Assembly: GCA_018524725.1 (NCBI GenBank) | Contig: JAEUWP010000618.1 | Span: 1 to 37,746 of the forward strand | Source: Podaxis mareebaensis | Taxonomy: Eukaryota > Basidiomycota > Agaricomycetes > Agaricales > Agaricaceae | Length of the DNA stretch: 37,746 nt | Direction of reading: 5' to 3' | In this document: positions 17,852 to 28,807 of the stretch, piece by piece | Layout: every line of letters begins with the position of its first letter | Position numbering within the stretch: position 1 is the stretch's first letter | The notes under the pieces: generated by a model | Told to the model about the DNA's origin: nothing | Seen by the model: only the letters and a program-made list of their open reading frames with translations | The model's database searches: none | Position numbers and translations under genes: made by a program

Positions 17852-18664
17852 TTACAAGTCCATGTCCAGGTGAAGTTGTCCACTGGAGTCGGAGGAGTAA
17901 GAGTTGGGAGAAGAGGTGGAACTGGGAACAGTGAAGTTCCCAGTGAGGGGCGAGTCAGAAGAGTCCGACTCGTGGATGATGAGCATGCTGCAGTGAGGTG
18001 ATGACAATGATGATGATGAGGAAATGTCTGCAGTGACATAGGGGGGTGGATAGGGAGGGGGATCTTCAGCGGGTTCTGAGTCATTGATGCCTGGGACGTT
18101 GGAGTTGATGCTGTGAAGCGGAGGGAGCTGCGATCTGTGGGGAGGAATGGCCGGAGGTTCATTGGAGTTAGGGTTGAGATGATAGACTTCTACTTCTTGA
18201 AAGTAGAGTCCATGAGTGACTTCATACTTGATGATATGAGGGACAACCTCAGGTGGATACATCATGTAAGGGTGGAGGAATACAATCGGCTCTCCAGCGT
18301 AAGGGATCATCTTCCAACTGTGGGCCCAGGCAGAGTCAAAGTTGTTGTAGATGGTTTGGATATACAACCTGTTGGGATCGAAGACATGAGTGAAGGGAGT
18401 GTTCTCCCAGGTGATGCAGAGTATCTCGGTCATCATATGATCAGTCGAATAGAATAGTGGGCCAGGCGTTGGCCAGTCTTGTGAGAATAGTGATGTGTGA
18501 CTGGGGAGGTGATGGTTGGTGAAGACTTCATTGTGATAGCGTACAGGGTCTTCAGCTGGTATACCCGTATCTTGGGTAGTGTGACAGGAGGCATTGGGAA
18601 GTCCAAGTTCATGGACTAGGGCATTGTAGATGCAGTTGCGACGAGGTGTGCTGGGAGGGTTCAT
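17852..18664 (-). CDS. Uncharacterised 270-aa protein with a PPPYPPPY motif
   Basis: An intron-free frame runs from ATG at 18664 to TAA at 17852. I do not recognise the family. The N-terminal two thirds is rich in His, Tyr, Trp and Pro (NRLYIQTIYNNFDSAWAHSW, HPYMMYPPEVVPHIIKYEV) and looks globular. The C-terminal third is low-complexity: PAEDPPPYPPPY, then a serine-rich acidic tail. PPxY motifs are ligands of WW domains such as those of Rsp5/NEDD4 ubiquitin ligases. No signal peptide or membrane segment is seen. It is the only intact ORF in a 10-kb tract of decayed transposons. It could be a young host gene or a cargo ORF of an element. Expression is unproven. Confidence 0.5.
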   Translation of the reverse strand: MNPPSTPRRNCIYNALVHELGLPNASCHTTQDTGIPAEDPVRYHNEVFTNHHLPSHTSLFSQDWPTPGPLFYSTDHMMTEILCITWENTPFTHVFDPNRLYIQTIYNNFDSAWAHSWKMIPYAGEPIVFLHPYMMYPPEVVPHIIKYEVTHGLYFQEVEVYHLNPNSNEPPAIPPHRSQLPPLHSINSNVPGINDSEPAEDPPPYPPPYVTADISSSSSLSSPHCSMLIIHESDSSDSPLTGNFTVPSSTSSPNSYSSDSSGQLHLDMDL

Positions 18665-19686
18665 AACATGAATAGAATAGAAAGCTTATCAATTGTTAAT
18701 GTCATATGACTTTGAAGTTTATATAAAAATAGGTCAACTATTTTTATCTAGACTATTGTTTGAAAGATATAGAGATGAAACAAACAAACTAAAGACTAAA
18801 GCTTTCAGATAAACAAAGACAAATTAAAACTAAAGAAATAAGAAAACATAATTCAGAAATATATAGCAAATATTTCCTAAGTTCATAACACACTGCAAGT
18901 TTCAGTGGTTCTGGAAACACTGATTGGAATGTACATATGTCAGTGTTGTTGGTGGGCATGGGTTGATATTGGTACTAGTAGTGAGTTGTCTGGGAGTGTT
19001 GGTTGATTTCAACCTGGGGCTCAACCTCCACCTCCAAAACAAGGCAGGGTTGTTGAGTTTGACATGGATTCTTGAAGATCATGGGCATCCAGCAGTCAAG
19101 AGGTGTTGAATTGTGGTTTACATGTGCTGTGCAATATGTACTGCAGTGTAGGAGTAAACATTGTTGCCTAGGTCTATTCTTGTTGAGTAATGGTAGTGCC
19201 TGCATAGGAGAACAAAGGACAGGCATCAGGGAAAGGATAGTTCCAGAGGAGCCATAACCCATACAAAACCTTCAAATATAGTCTGTATACAACTTGAAGA
19301 GCTGGGATATTTCCTTTTTTTTAAAAAAAAAAAAGAGTGCCACCTAGTGGCCATTGTAGATGCTGAAGCTTGCTTGATTGATGAAATTACAACATGTTTT
19401 CTGAGGCATGTATCACAGACAAAAGGATACAATCCCACAATGCAGTTCAAGAACTGCATTGTAACATATCACCCCTGTGTTCTGACCTAAGGCCTTTGAG
19501 GTGTGAATGGACACACCTCAGTCACAACATCTTTCAGCCCATGAGCTACCACTTTGATTTGTTCAAATGCAATTGGGGCTGGGGCTAGGTCATTTCAAGG
19601 AGCTTCAACTAGGAGAGTGAGACTCCCACTCAATCACTGAATCATGCATGTTATTAAAGGACCATGTGGTAAACAGATTTCTAGTG
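18665..19686. other. Non-coding, AT-rich; promoter side of the 270-aa ORF, then unassigned repeat DNA
   Basis: No convincing ORF. It holds A/T-rich stretches upstream of the ORF starting at 18664 and a T-run directly followed by an A-run (about 19311-19334), which would form a snapback. Nothing else was recognised. Confidence 0.5.
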
Positions 19687-20087
19687 GTACCTGGATTGCA
19701 ACAGATAAATTTATCATCCCATAAGGGCTTGCCAGATCTCACTGCAGTTTGTCTTAGGAATTAATGTGATATAGGGGATCCAGTACACAAGAGTACACAA
19801 GAGTAACCCTCTTCTAAGGGTGAATTCTATTTCTCAGTTATTGGCATACATGGCACCACATGGAACAAAACTTCTGGCAGCACACACCATGTACAAAAAA
19901 AGTCAGACAAAACAGCAGACAAAAGAAAAATCAAAACTTGAGGAAACCTAATCCAACAGGGAAGAAAAATAAAAATCCATATACCCAAGAACCGCATGTT
20001 TGATACTACGTAAGTATTTGGTATTCACTATATAACTAAACTTGAAAGATTATAAGATGCTGGGTGAGGGTAAAAAAAAACATCAAA
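19687..20087 (+). repeat. 402-bp dispersed repeat, copy 2
   Basis: Same orientation as 14731-15132, ending with the same A-run plus CATCAAA. It keeps CpG sites (ACCGCATG, ACTACGTAAG) where copy 1 has CA or TG, so copy 1 has lost CpGs by deamination. Its right end marks the edge of the transposon-rich tract. Confidence 0.8.
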
Positions 20088-20243
20088 CACTAAAATGACA
20101 TCAAACCAAAATATCAGCACTTCTTCCCACCACACATCACATCTATCAACCTCCCACACTTGCACAAAGTTCGTCGCTTTCCATCAACAGCTCCCTACAA
20201 CCTCTACCGCCTCTTTAACCACCTACTACCATAAACCACACGT

Positions 20244-22872
20244 TCACCACAGCAACCACTCCCCATACATATTCGGCCTCTCCCCCCTCACATACGCCTC
20301 AAACGTCCTCTTCAACACCGCCGACCAATCCAAGTCCCGTTTGTCACTCTGTATATCCTTACCGCCAGCATCTGCCTCCGCCTGGGTCAATTTTCCGTCT
20401 TTCACAAGGGCAGCTTTCGCGGCGTCTTCGCCAGCTTTGAAACGTGGACCGAGATCGGGCCAGTTCCGTGTCGGGTCAAACGGCTTCCACCTATTAGATT
20501 ACAAGGAAGAGGTGAGTTATGCGGGCCGGGAGCTGAGGGGGGAGAGAACGGAGCGCACCAGAAGTTGTGGAAGTGGTACGAATACGCGCCGCGGAAGAAG
20601 CCACGAAACCCAAGAGCCTGAGGCGCAGCGCTATTTTGTACAGGCGTATCAAAGAAGTCAGCGAATCTACACACACGCGCGCGCGCGACAAAAATATCAT
20701 CAGTACCAAAATCAAAATCAACTCTAAAATCCGACCCAAGGGGGCACTAAAGCTTACTCTGTGAAATAAGGCTGTGGCGGTCTATCTCTCTGGTAGTTTT
20801 CCGTGTTCAACCATGCCGAGTCGAATAGGGCGTCTGGTAACCGCAACAACAACCCCTCCAGATGCGCATCAGCCGTGTAGCGTGATACTGTCATTGGATG
20901 GAAGTCAAGGCCGTTTTTTAATGCCGTCCTAAATAGGAACGTTCCCAGCGCTGATCCCTTGTGCATTCTGAGAACTGCCGTGTTGTACCTGGGTAACCGC
21001 GACCATCTATACGCAAACGCGCCCTTCCAACCCCAAATCTCTTCCCAGTCGCGTAGTAGGATCGTGTCAGCGTCAAGATAGACACCGCCAAACCTATGAC
21101 AAAGGACAAACCGGGCCATATCTGAAAGAATGACCGATAACCTGTCATAAGAAGAACTCGACTTTGAGCCAGTACGATTCAAAAGATCATCCTCCTCCGA
21201 ATCCTCCGAATCCGATCCCGTAGCACCAGGAGCCGCAGCAACCGTCGCATTCCCACCCCCCAAAACACCCGTCGTCGTTGTGGTCGTCGTCGGCTGCGCC
21301 TTCTTCTTCTGCGGCACACTAATAATATGCCCACCCGAATTAAACAAACTATCCTGCAACGCCCTCCACTCATCCTTAATCTCCGAAACCCCATCCAACT
21401 GCTCCGTCGTATTCCACATCTTGAAATGAATCACATCCTTAAACCTAGGATGCAAAAACGGCGAGGCCCACGGGTTCGACTTGAGCTGCTCAAACATATC
21501 ATGCACCGCATTCGGATTCGGGACGGCCGCGGCAGGTCCGGGGTTAATCCACAACCAAAACTGGGGTCGGCAAACCTTGGCATCACTAGGCCACTTGGAC
21601 AAATGGACACCCGTGTTTTGCGTGAACAAGAACGACAAAATCGCGAGATAGGGTTTGTCGGTGAAGGGACCTGTCCAGAACATATGGAATACGCGAGGGT
21701 TTTCGGGGTCGCATGGGTCGGGGAGGGTGGATGCTGGCTGGTGTTTGAGTGTCGGGCCGAGAATGACTTGGCGTTCCCATTCTGAGTCTTGCTTTTTCGT
21801 TAGTCCGGCATCGGGATCCTCTGAGGTACGCAAGACGGGGTTGGGTAGAGCCGCCGTTCGGGGTGAGTCGTAAAGATCGTGAAGGTAAGTCGTATCGGTT
21901 GAGTTGTCGGGTTCTTCTATGTAAATGTATTTCCAGTCGTCCATGTTTGCGCGGCGTAGCCGCTCGCCGTTATCTAGGCCTCCACCGATACGGAGGACTT
22001 CTAGACAGTCACGGACGTACTAGTATCGTTGCGGCTAAGCTGACGGTGTAATCGTAGGAACTGAACAAGACAGACCTTGTTCTGAGCAAAATCGCAATGC
22101 CTCATAACTTCATCCATATCAGCTATGCTCCCAGGAACCGGCCGGGGAGGATAAGCAACATCAGGTGGATGGCTCTGGATATCTAGGTAAATACGTTTCG
22201 AGCCAGCCCCAGTCGTATCAGTAATAACGTCGCGAGTGTTTGGAGAGCGATACCGCGTCGGTTTGATGTTCGGTGCCTTCTTCGGTATCGCCGGGTTCAC
22301 AGGAGGCCTTTTCAAGCCAATTTGCGCGGGTACTGTTAGAGCGGCACAAGCGTTGAGAAAAAAATCTCGAGTAGTAGAGAAGGGGGACACGTACTACTGG
22401 CATGACTTGGGTAATGACCACTCTCAATCTCCCATTCCCAAATTTTCTGGAGGTCCTTTTTGCGGAATACGAGCGTCGAAGGTTCGCTGCTGCCTTCTTC
22501 TACCCAGTTTTGTGAGCCTCTGTTGCGTAGAAGGGTGGTAAAGGTGAAAAAGACGGCCAGAGTGGCAAAGACAACGAGAAGAGGTGCACGTCTACGTTTG
22601 GTAAGCATTATTCGCGAGGCACTGCTGGGGGAAAACATGGATGCGGAGGGGTTCCCGATGATGATACCACCGCGGGAGGAGGAGGGGAAGAGGAAAGAGA
22701 TATTTGGGACGAGAACGCGAAGACGACGTGTGCGTACGCCAGGGATGGGGAGGTACAGAGGCCTCGTCCAGGCTGAATTGAGAGAAGCGGCGTGGGACTT
22801 TTGCAGCAGCTTTTCCTCTACTGCAGAAGAATGGCTCGGCAAATCGCTGATGCCATTCATTTTTCTTTCCAT
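20244..22872 (-). CDS. DXD-type glycosyltransferase (GT32/Gb3-synthase-like), type II membrane protein
   Basis: It probably transfers a sugar from a nucleotide-sugar donor in the Golgi lumen. Donor and acceptor cannot be told from sequence. I infer five exons on the minus strand: 22872-22395, 22332-22076, 22019-20758, 20666-20559 and 20490-20244. All introns are GT-AG and phases agree, giving 783 aa. A single membrane anchor (LLVVFATLAVFFTFTTLL, near residue 100) suits a type II enzyme. If translation starts at 22638 instead, the anchor lies near residue 20. The catalytic part has PRVFHMFWTGPF and FGGVYLDADTILLRDW (the DXD metal and nucleotide-sugar motif), with YSYHFHNFWWKPFDP near the end, its Trp pair formed across the last intron. 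A Thr-run and acidic insert (TTTTTTT…GSDSEDSEEDD) precedes the DXD. Only 184 bp separate it from the seryl-tRNA synthetase stop. Confidence 0.85.
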
Positions 22873-23056
22873 ATTGCAAGCCTCTGGGCCAAATGAGTGG
22901 TGGCCTTTGAGGTAGGAAAAATAACAGAGTGAGGAAGAAGGATGGGGTCAGGTGTCGTGATGGTTGCAAACAACGATCTTCCTTCCAGTGGCTGTGCTAA
23001 ACGTGGCATATCCTATTCCGATCATTCCATTTTCAATAATAATTATACATGTCCCT

Positions 23057-24838
23057 CTACGCCTGCTTCTTCTGAAGCCCCTTTGGCAGCTCTTTCACCC
23101 ACGGTAAGAAGTCCCGTCCTCCCATGTATGGCCGGAGCGGTTCTGGGATGATCAAACCCTACGGAAGCAGGCGCCTGTCAGTTTCTGTCGCAAATCTTTG
23201 ATGGAAGCACGACATACGTCGGGTGTTTGATAGTTCTCAGCCAGGCAGCACAGCGCTCGCTCAGTCGCACACAGCGTACCGTTCAGCATGTGCACATACA
23301 CCTTCCTCGTCTGGTCCTTCGACTTAAGTCCGCACCTCACCTCAAGCCTCCGGCTTTCTGCATGCCGAGGACCCTTAGTTGCCGCTCCAAGGGATGACAA
23401 TGATCAAACTCCACTTACGGTAGTCCGTGCAATTCGAACATGAAACAAGCTCCTTGTAGGCCCTTTGGAACGGGAACCACGCCTCTAGATCATACTTTTG
23501 CGCTGCTGCCAAGTTTAATGCTCCGGAAACAATGGCGACTATGCGATACCGCAGCCCCAGGCTTTGGTAGAACTCCTCACTGTTCGCAATCATAGTGTCA
23601 AACATCTCCCAACTCTTCTCCGGGTCTGTGATCACAAACTGCTCGACCTTTTCGAATTGGTGCACACGGAAAATACCCCACATGTCACGACCAGCCGAAC
23701 CCGCCTCTTTGCGGAAGCATGTCGAATATCCAGCATATTTGATGGGTAGTTGTGTGTCGGGACTTTCAAACCATTCATCAGAGTGATACGCAGAGATCGG
23801 CTGTTCTGAAGTGGCGATCAGATATTTTTCGTCTTCGGAGGCGATGACCTAATGGTTATTCGGCCGTGGGCGTCATTGATGTTGATCTCGTGTATTTTTA
23901 GGGCGCTGACCTTGTACAGCTCCTCGTCAAACTGCTCTAGCTGGGCGGTCTTGGCCATCTGTTCCTTGTTCATGAAGAAAGGTGGCTGGATCTTTTTGTA
24001 CCCGCGTTTCCTGAGGAAATCGAGTCCGTAGGAGATAAGCGCCTGGTTGAGGTCAATGCCATCGTTGATCAAGTAGTATCCTCGGTGACCGGCGACCTTG
24101 GCTCCTGCAACCACCTTCAGCGGGATATCTTCGTGCAGTCGCTCAGAGCGTACCTCGATCAAGATCCATAGCATCAAGTCGGAGCAATACCTCATGGTGG
24201 GGCATGATGCCCTCGCGCACCTCAGGTTCACCCTGAATGCCCTTGGGGTCCCAAGTCCTCAACGTCACATTATCGTCCTGGGGAGAAAGTTGAACAGAAT
24301 GTTTTCCAAAGCAGACATGGATCAATACTCACCTCTGTCAGACTGACAGGAACATTCTTTCCAACAATGTTGCCAACGGTACCGGCCTTGGAACGCATCA
24401 GGGTTTCAAACTCCTTTGCCTCTTTCTTCTTGGCCTCGACCTCGGCATCGATTTTTTTCTTCTCTGCGACGAGATCATCTGCTGGTTGTTTCGCCTATCC
24501 AATTCACCATACTCTAATCAACTTTCACCCATTTGATGCAGAGTCATCTACACACCTTTTTCTTCGCTGAAATCTCCTTCTGGATCTCATTAACCCTCTT
24601 CCTCATAATATTCATATCATAATCCACTACAATAACACGACAAACCCAAATGTTCAATCTCCTCCCACTCACACCTCGCAACAAACGAATGATCATACGC
24701 ACTCTTCACCCAATCCGTATACATCTGAATGACCTCGTCGACCAACTCGACCGATCCACCGCGCTTCCTCTGCGACTCGCGAATCTCCTCCGCATTGCCG
24801 CCCTTGTTATCGATAAAGTGTAGGATATCTAACGTCAT
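23057..24838 (-). CDS. SES1: Seryl-tRNA synthetase, cytosolic (class II)
   Basis: It charges tRNA-Ser (and tRNA-Sec where present) with serine using ATP. Eight exons were inferred: 24838-24673, 24626-24556, 24494-24333, 24277-24154, 24104-23911, 23848-23419, 23357-23218 and 23158-23057. All boundaries are GT-AG and the frame closes at 462 aa, the usual size for fungal cytosolic enzymes. The N-terminal tRNA-binding coiled coil is visible ([37 protein letters not shown]). The core has the [20 protein letters not shown] block, motif 2 ([20 protein letters not shown], then HQFEKVEQF) and motif 3 ([14 protein letters not shown]). Serine-pocket residues of the TSEQP segment are present. No mitochondrial targeting signal is seen. 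Introns are 46-62 bp. It is divergent from the gene at 25413, with a 574-bp shared upstream region. Confidence 0.95.
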
Positions 24839-25412
24839 GGCGCTGTTGGGGTGAGGGTGAGCGGAAGAGATAAGTTATTCAGTGAAGTGGGTTGATGATT
24901 CTGCTGGCTGATGATCTTGAACAAAATCATCACATCATTCCCTGACTCGATCGATTGTGTGATTGATTACATAATAGAGATAAGATAAAAACACTGAGTT
25001 GTTTGTGGGAATTTGTTGAAATTGATGCATGGTGATCGGATGGACAGTCAGGAGTATTTTTAGGCGCTGTGTCGTGTATCGACCAGGTCATGACCCGCAT
25101 CGCGAAACTAACATGTACACTCGTTTTCCATCCAGAGGCGCAACACATCGCAAGAGAGACGATCACCCATCCAGTGATGCCGACAAAGAACTGGTGCGAG
25201 CATGTGCCACGTCGAAAATTGAGGATCGGATCAGATCACGGGGTGCAATAAAGGGCAGACAGGCCAATCAATTCCCCGCGCTCGCCAAACAGAAAGCAAA
25301 CTGACCTGTCATCTCCATTCCCGTCCTTCCCATCCCCAGAGTCCCCATTTTCTTCCTTTCTCCCATCACCGCTCTCCCTTGCATCTCTACGTAACCCCCT
25401 CTGACGACCCAA
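24839..25412. promoter_or_regulatory. Shared divergent promoter region
   Basis: 574 bp lie between the start codons of seryl-tRNA synthetase (-) and the SPKK-motif gene (+). Position makes it the promoter of both. The side next to 25413 is pyrimidine-rich (CCTTTCTCCCATCACCGCTC), as common before fungal start sites. No clear TATA box or named factor site was identified. Confidence 0.55.
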
Positions 25413-26245
25413 ATGTTCAGCCTCATCAGACGCATCTCTTACTCTGTTATCCCCCGCCCAGATCGTCCTTGGGAAGACGATCGTGCGTATTCCAATAATT
25501 GATCATAAATCAGCCCAAACTAACAACTACTCTTGGCTCACGCGTCACGTTTTCATTTTCGCCACGCACACAATGATATACAGCAACTTCGAATGCGCCA
25601 AACCCACGCCGAAAACGCCGTCTTAGCTCGACGGAACGTGAAGTCGCAGGCACCGACGAAGAGCAGGCAAGGAAGAAAAAGATACGCGGAGAGAGTACTG
25701 AGAATCTCGGGAGTGATGATACGGTGGCCAGTCCTGTTGGTGGTACCGAGGACGCGCCCGGTGCTGCTGAGGAAGGAGTCATGGTGCATAGGGAGGGAAG
25801 TCTGGAAGTAAAGGTTGTCACTAAGGGCGTGAAGGAGGTCGAATTGGATGACAAGGAATCCGTCACTCAGACTACTACCACATCTGATGACAAGGGCCCA
25901 GAAGACGTGGAAGGAATTACTGCTGGTGCAGAGACGAAAACTAAGCCAGACGCCGATGCTGCTGCAAATGCGGGAGAAGGAAACCCCGGTGTCGATGCTG
26001 TGGTAAACCCGGAGAACGTTCCCCTTCCCGAAGAAGAGGCCGACGAGCTAGACGAATTACGCTCCTCCCCACCTGCACCCCAGCCCGAACAACAGGAGGA
26101 CACCACAGCCACGGCCGAGCCAATAGAGGCTCCAAAGACAGACACAGAAGCTCCTTCTCGCCCTGACACCCCGCGCCTTACTCGATCATCGTCACCGAGA
26201 AAGTTGAGGTCGTCTTCGCCGAAGAAGGTCTCAACCAAGGCTTGA
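25413..26245 (+). CDS. Small acidic nuclear-type protein with SPRK/SPKK motifs (hypothetical)
   Basis: Two exons: 25413-25482 (MFSLIRRISYSVIPRPDRPW…) and 25584-26245, joined across a 101-bp GT-AG intron in phase 1, giving 243 aa. The N-terminus is basic with a likely nuclear localisation signal (PNPRRKRRLSS, ARKKKIRGE). The middle is long, acidic and disordered. The C-terminus has repeated Ser-Pro-basic motifs (RSSSPRKLRSSSPKKVS), which resemble SPKK minor-groove DNA-binding and CDK-phosphorylation sites. I recognise the N-terminal exon as conserved-looking but know no function. A role at chromatin is inference from composition only. Confidence 0.7.
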
Positions 26246-27110
26246 TCTTCCTATCTTGCCGACCCCCTGTCCATGCCCGATATACATGGTGCCACTTTTC
26301 CGCCTCCCTGCAATTTGGATCTGGAATGCCATCGTCCAATGTTCATTTAGGTGGACACCCCTCTGTTAATTATCCTGCTTGCCAATGCTTTATACCCCAT
26401 CCTGATGATATATTAACGATTTCTCGATCTTTTTCGTTACTCTATCCTCGAAACGCTTCTTGCGACCCCTCTATCTCACTCTGTTTGTCGTCCGGCTGTT
26501 GTGTAACCCTCTCCTCTTCCTCTCCTTCCCCCAACCTTGTTGATGATCTGCTACGTACGTATCTCCCGGTGTTGATGGCCTTTGTACATCTATCTACTTG
26601 ACTACCTTCTTCCGGTTCTAATTTATCTCACTTTCCTTCTGATCGCTTGCATTATTTGCCTCCTCCCGCATATTATTGCTTTAAGCCTCTATCACTTTCT
26701 TTTGCATTTGTTGCAATGCGTCTTACAGTCTTGCTATCATACCATAGCATCATCATCATCATCATCATTATCGTTGATCACGATTTGCTCACAATCAAAT
26801 TAGGTGTCGTTCTAGTCGCTCAAACTGTGGTCTTGTTGAACTTTGCGAAGAAAGAAACCAAAGCCATCAAGCCACTGACACTTCAGACGAAAAACGCTGC
26901 AAACCATAGTTTTACGGAAAGAAATGTATCCGGCACTACTCGGGGGTGAGTAACATCTGTACAATAAATGATGTTTCAATTCTGATAGGAACCATGCTTC
27001 AAGTATCTCAAAGCTCCCCTTGCCGTTCTCCAAAAGACCCAACTCTAATATTAAAAGCACCAATTTGTGGTTCGGAGTGGAGTCCACCCGATATTTATCA
27101 ACAACCCGAG
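26246..27110. other. Intergenic: 3' flank of the SPKK gene and promoter side of the first secreted-protein gene
   Basis: Pyrimidine-rich sequence without a supported gene. From about 26691 onward it is the first copy of a tandem duplication (see 26691-28960) and includes a (CAT)n microsatellite near 26750. Confidence 0.55.
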
Positions 27111-27113
27111 ATG

Positions 27114-27120
27114 TATAAAA
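27114..27120 (+). promoter_or_regulatory. TATA box of secreted-protein gene A
   Basis: TATAAAA, 48 bp before the start codon at 27168 (36 bp before an upstream in-frame ATG at 27156). Confidence 0.7.
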
Positions 27121-27167
27121 GCCCTGCGTACCAACCTCCTGGTGCTCTGGAAACCATGTCCTACGAC

Positions 27168-27692
27168 ATGCACTTGAAAAGCGCCCTCTGCGTAACCCTC
27201 GTCTTCACTATTCTCGTCACCGCAGCGCCTCAGACAAACCCTAAGAACACGCCTACTGCTGGACCTGCCAATGACCCCGCTGCAACTCCTGGCCTCGACG
27301 AACCCTGTATGTGTCCCGATTTTACCAGCACTCGAACACCACCTAACGGGTGAATCACTAGGTGGCTTTATCTGGGGCGTAAGTCGACGATATAAATATC
27401 ACCACATTATTATTAGTCTCCTAACTCGAACTGATTGAACCTTCGTGTCCTTAGGGGCCTTGTGAGTCTTCAACCTGGCCATGTGTGACCTGGAGCTGAC
27501 TGGTATGTCTCAACAAGGTTCTAACCCAGCCTTGAAATGCTGTTACAGTAGCCCTGACAATGGCATGTACGTATTTCTGTCTATGCTTTTTTTCTTGCTT
27601 CGCAGCTGAGCGTTTACTTATTCATGTCGATCATGAGTAGTTGCCTGCCCTCCTGCCCTCCTGGTACCATACCTGATAGCGGGTCCGCTTAA
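27168..27692 (+). CDS. Small secreted six-cysteine protein A (knottin-like framework)
   Basis: Five exons with four GT-AG introns: 27168-27306, 27362-27378, 27455-27461 (7 nt), 27518-27566 and 27641-27692. The product has 87 aa. It has a signal peptide (MHLKSALCVTLVFTILVTAA), a Pro/Asn/Thr-rich linker (QTNPKNTPTAGPANDP), and a C-terminal domain with cysteines spaced C-X7-C-X6-CC-X8-C-X3-C, including CSNPALKCC. An in-frame ATG 12 bp upstream could add four residues. The order C-C-CC-C-C is that of inhibitor cystine-knot peptides, but the fold is inference. The protein should be exported, possibly after removal of the linker. Function is unknown. It is the first of three tandem paralogues. Confidence 0.8.
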
Positions 27693-28218
27693 GGTGTGGT
27701 TTTGACCTACTTAGCTTTGAGTGTGGTTGTACGCTTGTGGGACTTGGTATATCCCAGACTTGTCGAGTTCTCTTCCAACTTGAACTATCGTACCATGAAT
27801 ATCAAACAGCAGTCGTGAAGTCTTTAAGCCTCTATCTTTCTTTTGGATTTGTTGTAACGCGTCTTGCAGTCTTGCTATTATAGCATCATCATCATCATCA
27901 TCATCATTGCTTATCACGATATTATTCTAGTTGCTTATGCCGTGGCTTTGTTGAACTTTGCGAAGCAACAACCAAACCGATTAATCACTGAAACTCCACA
28001 CGAAGAATGCTGCAAACCACAGCTTTACAGAAAGGAATGTATCCGCCACTACTCGGAGTTAAGTAACATTCCCGTACAGTGAATGTCATTCATATTCTGA
28101 CAGGAGTAATACTTCAAGAATTTCAGAGCTCCCCCTTACCATTCCCCAAAAGACCTAACGCGAATACGAAAAGCTCCAAGTTGCGGAGTCCACTGACACT
28201 TACTGACGCCCTAGGATG

Positions 28219-28225
28219 TATAAAA
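28219..28225 (+). promoter_or_regulatory. TATA box of secreted-protein gene B
   Basis: TATAAAA, 46 bp between its end and the start codon at 28272. It sits in the same sequence context (GATGTATAAAAG) as the box of gene A. Confidence 0.7.
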
Positions 28226-28271
28226 GGCCTTGCATATCAACCTCTGAGGTCGTGTCCCATCACTCTACGAG

Positions 28272-28807
28272 ATGCACTTCAAAAGCGCCCTCGTCGTAAC
28301 CCTCGTCTCCGCTGCTCTCACTTCCGCAGCGCCCCAGACAAACCCTGACAATACGCCTACTGCTGGACCTGCCAATGATCCCGCTCTAACTCCCGGCTTC
28401 GAGGAACAATGTACGTGCCCATCATTCAACAGCGCTCTTCAACACTTTGTCTGATCAGTGAATAACTTTGCGTTTCACCAGGTGGTTTCTTTTGGGGCAT
28501 GGTAAGTTGACGATACAAACACCATTATCATCTTCCTGACTCGAACCAACTGAAACTCTACGCCTTAGATACCTTGTGAGTTTCCAACCTCGCCACGTGT
28601 GACCTAAACTGATTAGTATGTCTTGACAAGGTTCTAACCCAGCCTTGAAGTGCTGCTGGCGTCTCCCTGATGTTGGCTTGTATGTGTTTTTGTCTACGCT
28701 TCTTTCCTCCTTGGTAGCTGAGCATCGACTGACTCACGTTGACCACTCGTAGCTGCATGCCGGCCTGCCCTCCGCCTGGTACTTCAACCGATGGTGGTTC
28801 TGCGTAG
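28272..28807 (+). CDS. Small secreted six-cysteine protein B (knottin-like framework)
   Basis: Five exons: 28272-28410, 28482-28501, 28569-28575 (7 nt), 28631-28679 and 28753-28807. The product has 89 aa. Layout is as in gene A: signal peptide MHFKSALVVTLVSAALTSAA, a TNPDNTPTAGPANDPA linker, then C-X8-C-X6-CC-X8-C-X3-C with CSNPALKCC. Intron positions and phases are identical to A and C, which supports the hand-made models strongly. First exons of A and B are nearly identical, while the residues between cysteines differ (WRLPDVGF versus YSSPDNGI). This is the pattern expected when loops change and the scaffold is kept. Confidence 0.82.

Noticed and set aside
20680..20692. CGCGCGCGCG run as a regulatory or Z-DNA signal
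   Set aside because: It lies within the third intron of the glycosyltransferase and is a simple dinucleotide repeat.
20095..20727. A 210-codon plus-strand frame at the left edge of the gene-rich half
   Set aside because: It is antisense to the last exons of the glycosyltransferase, whose splicing and motifs fit far better.
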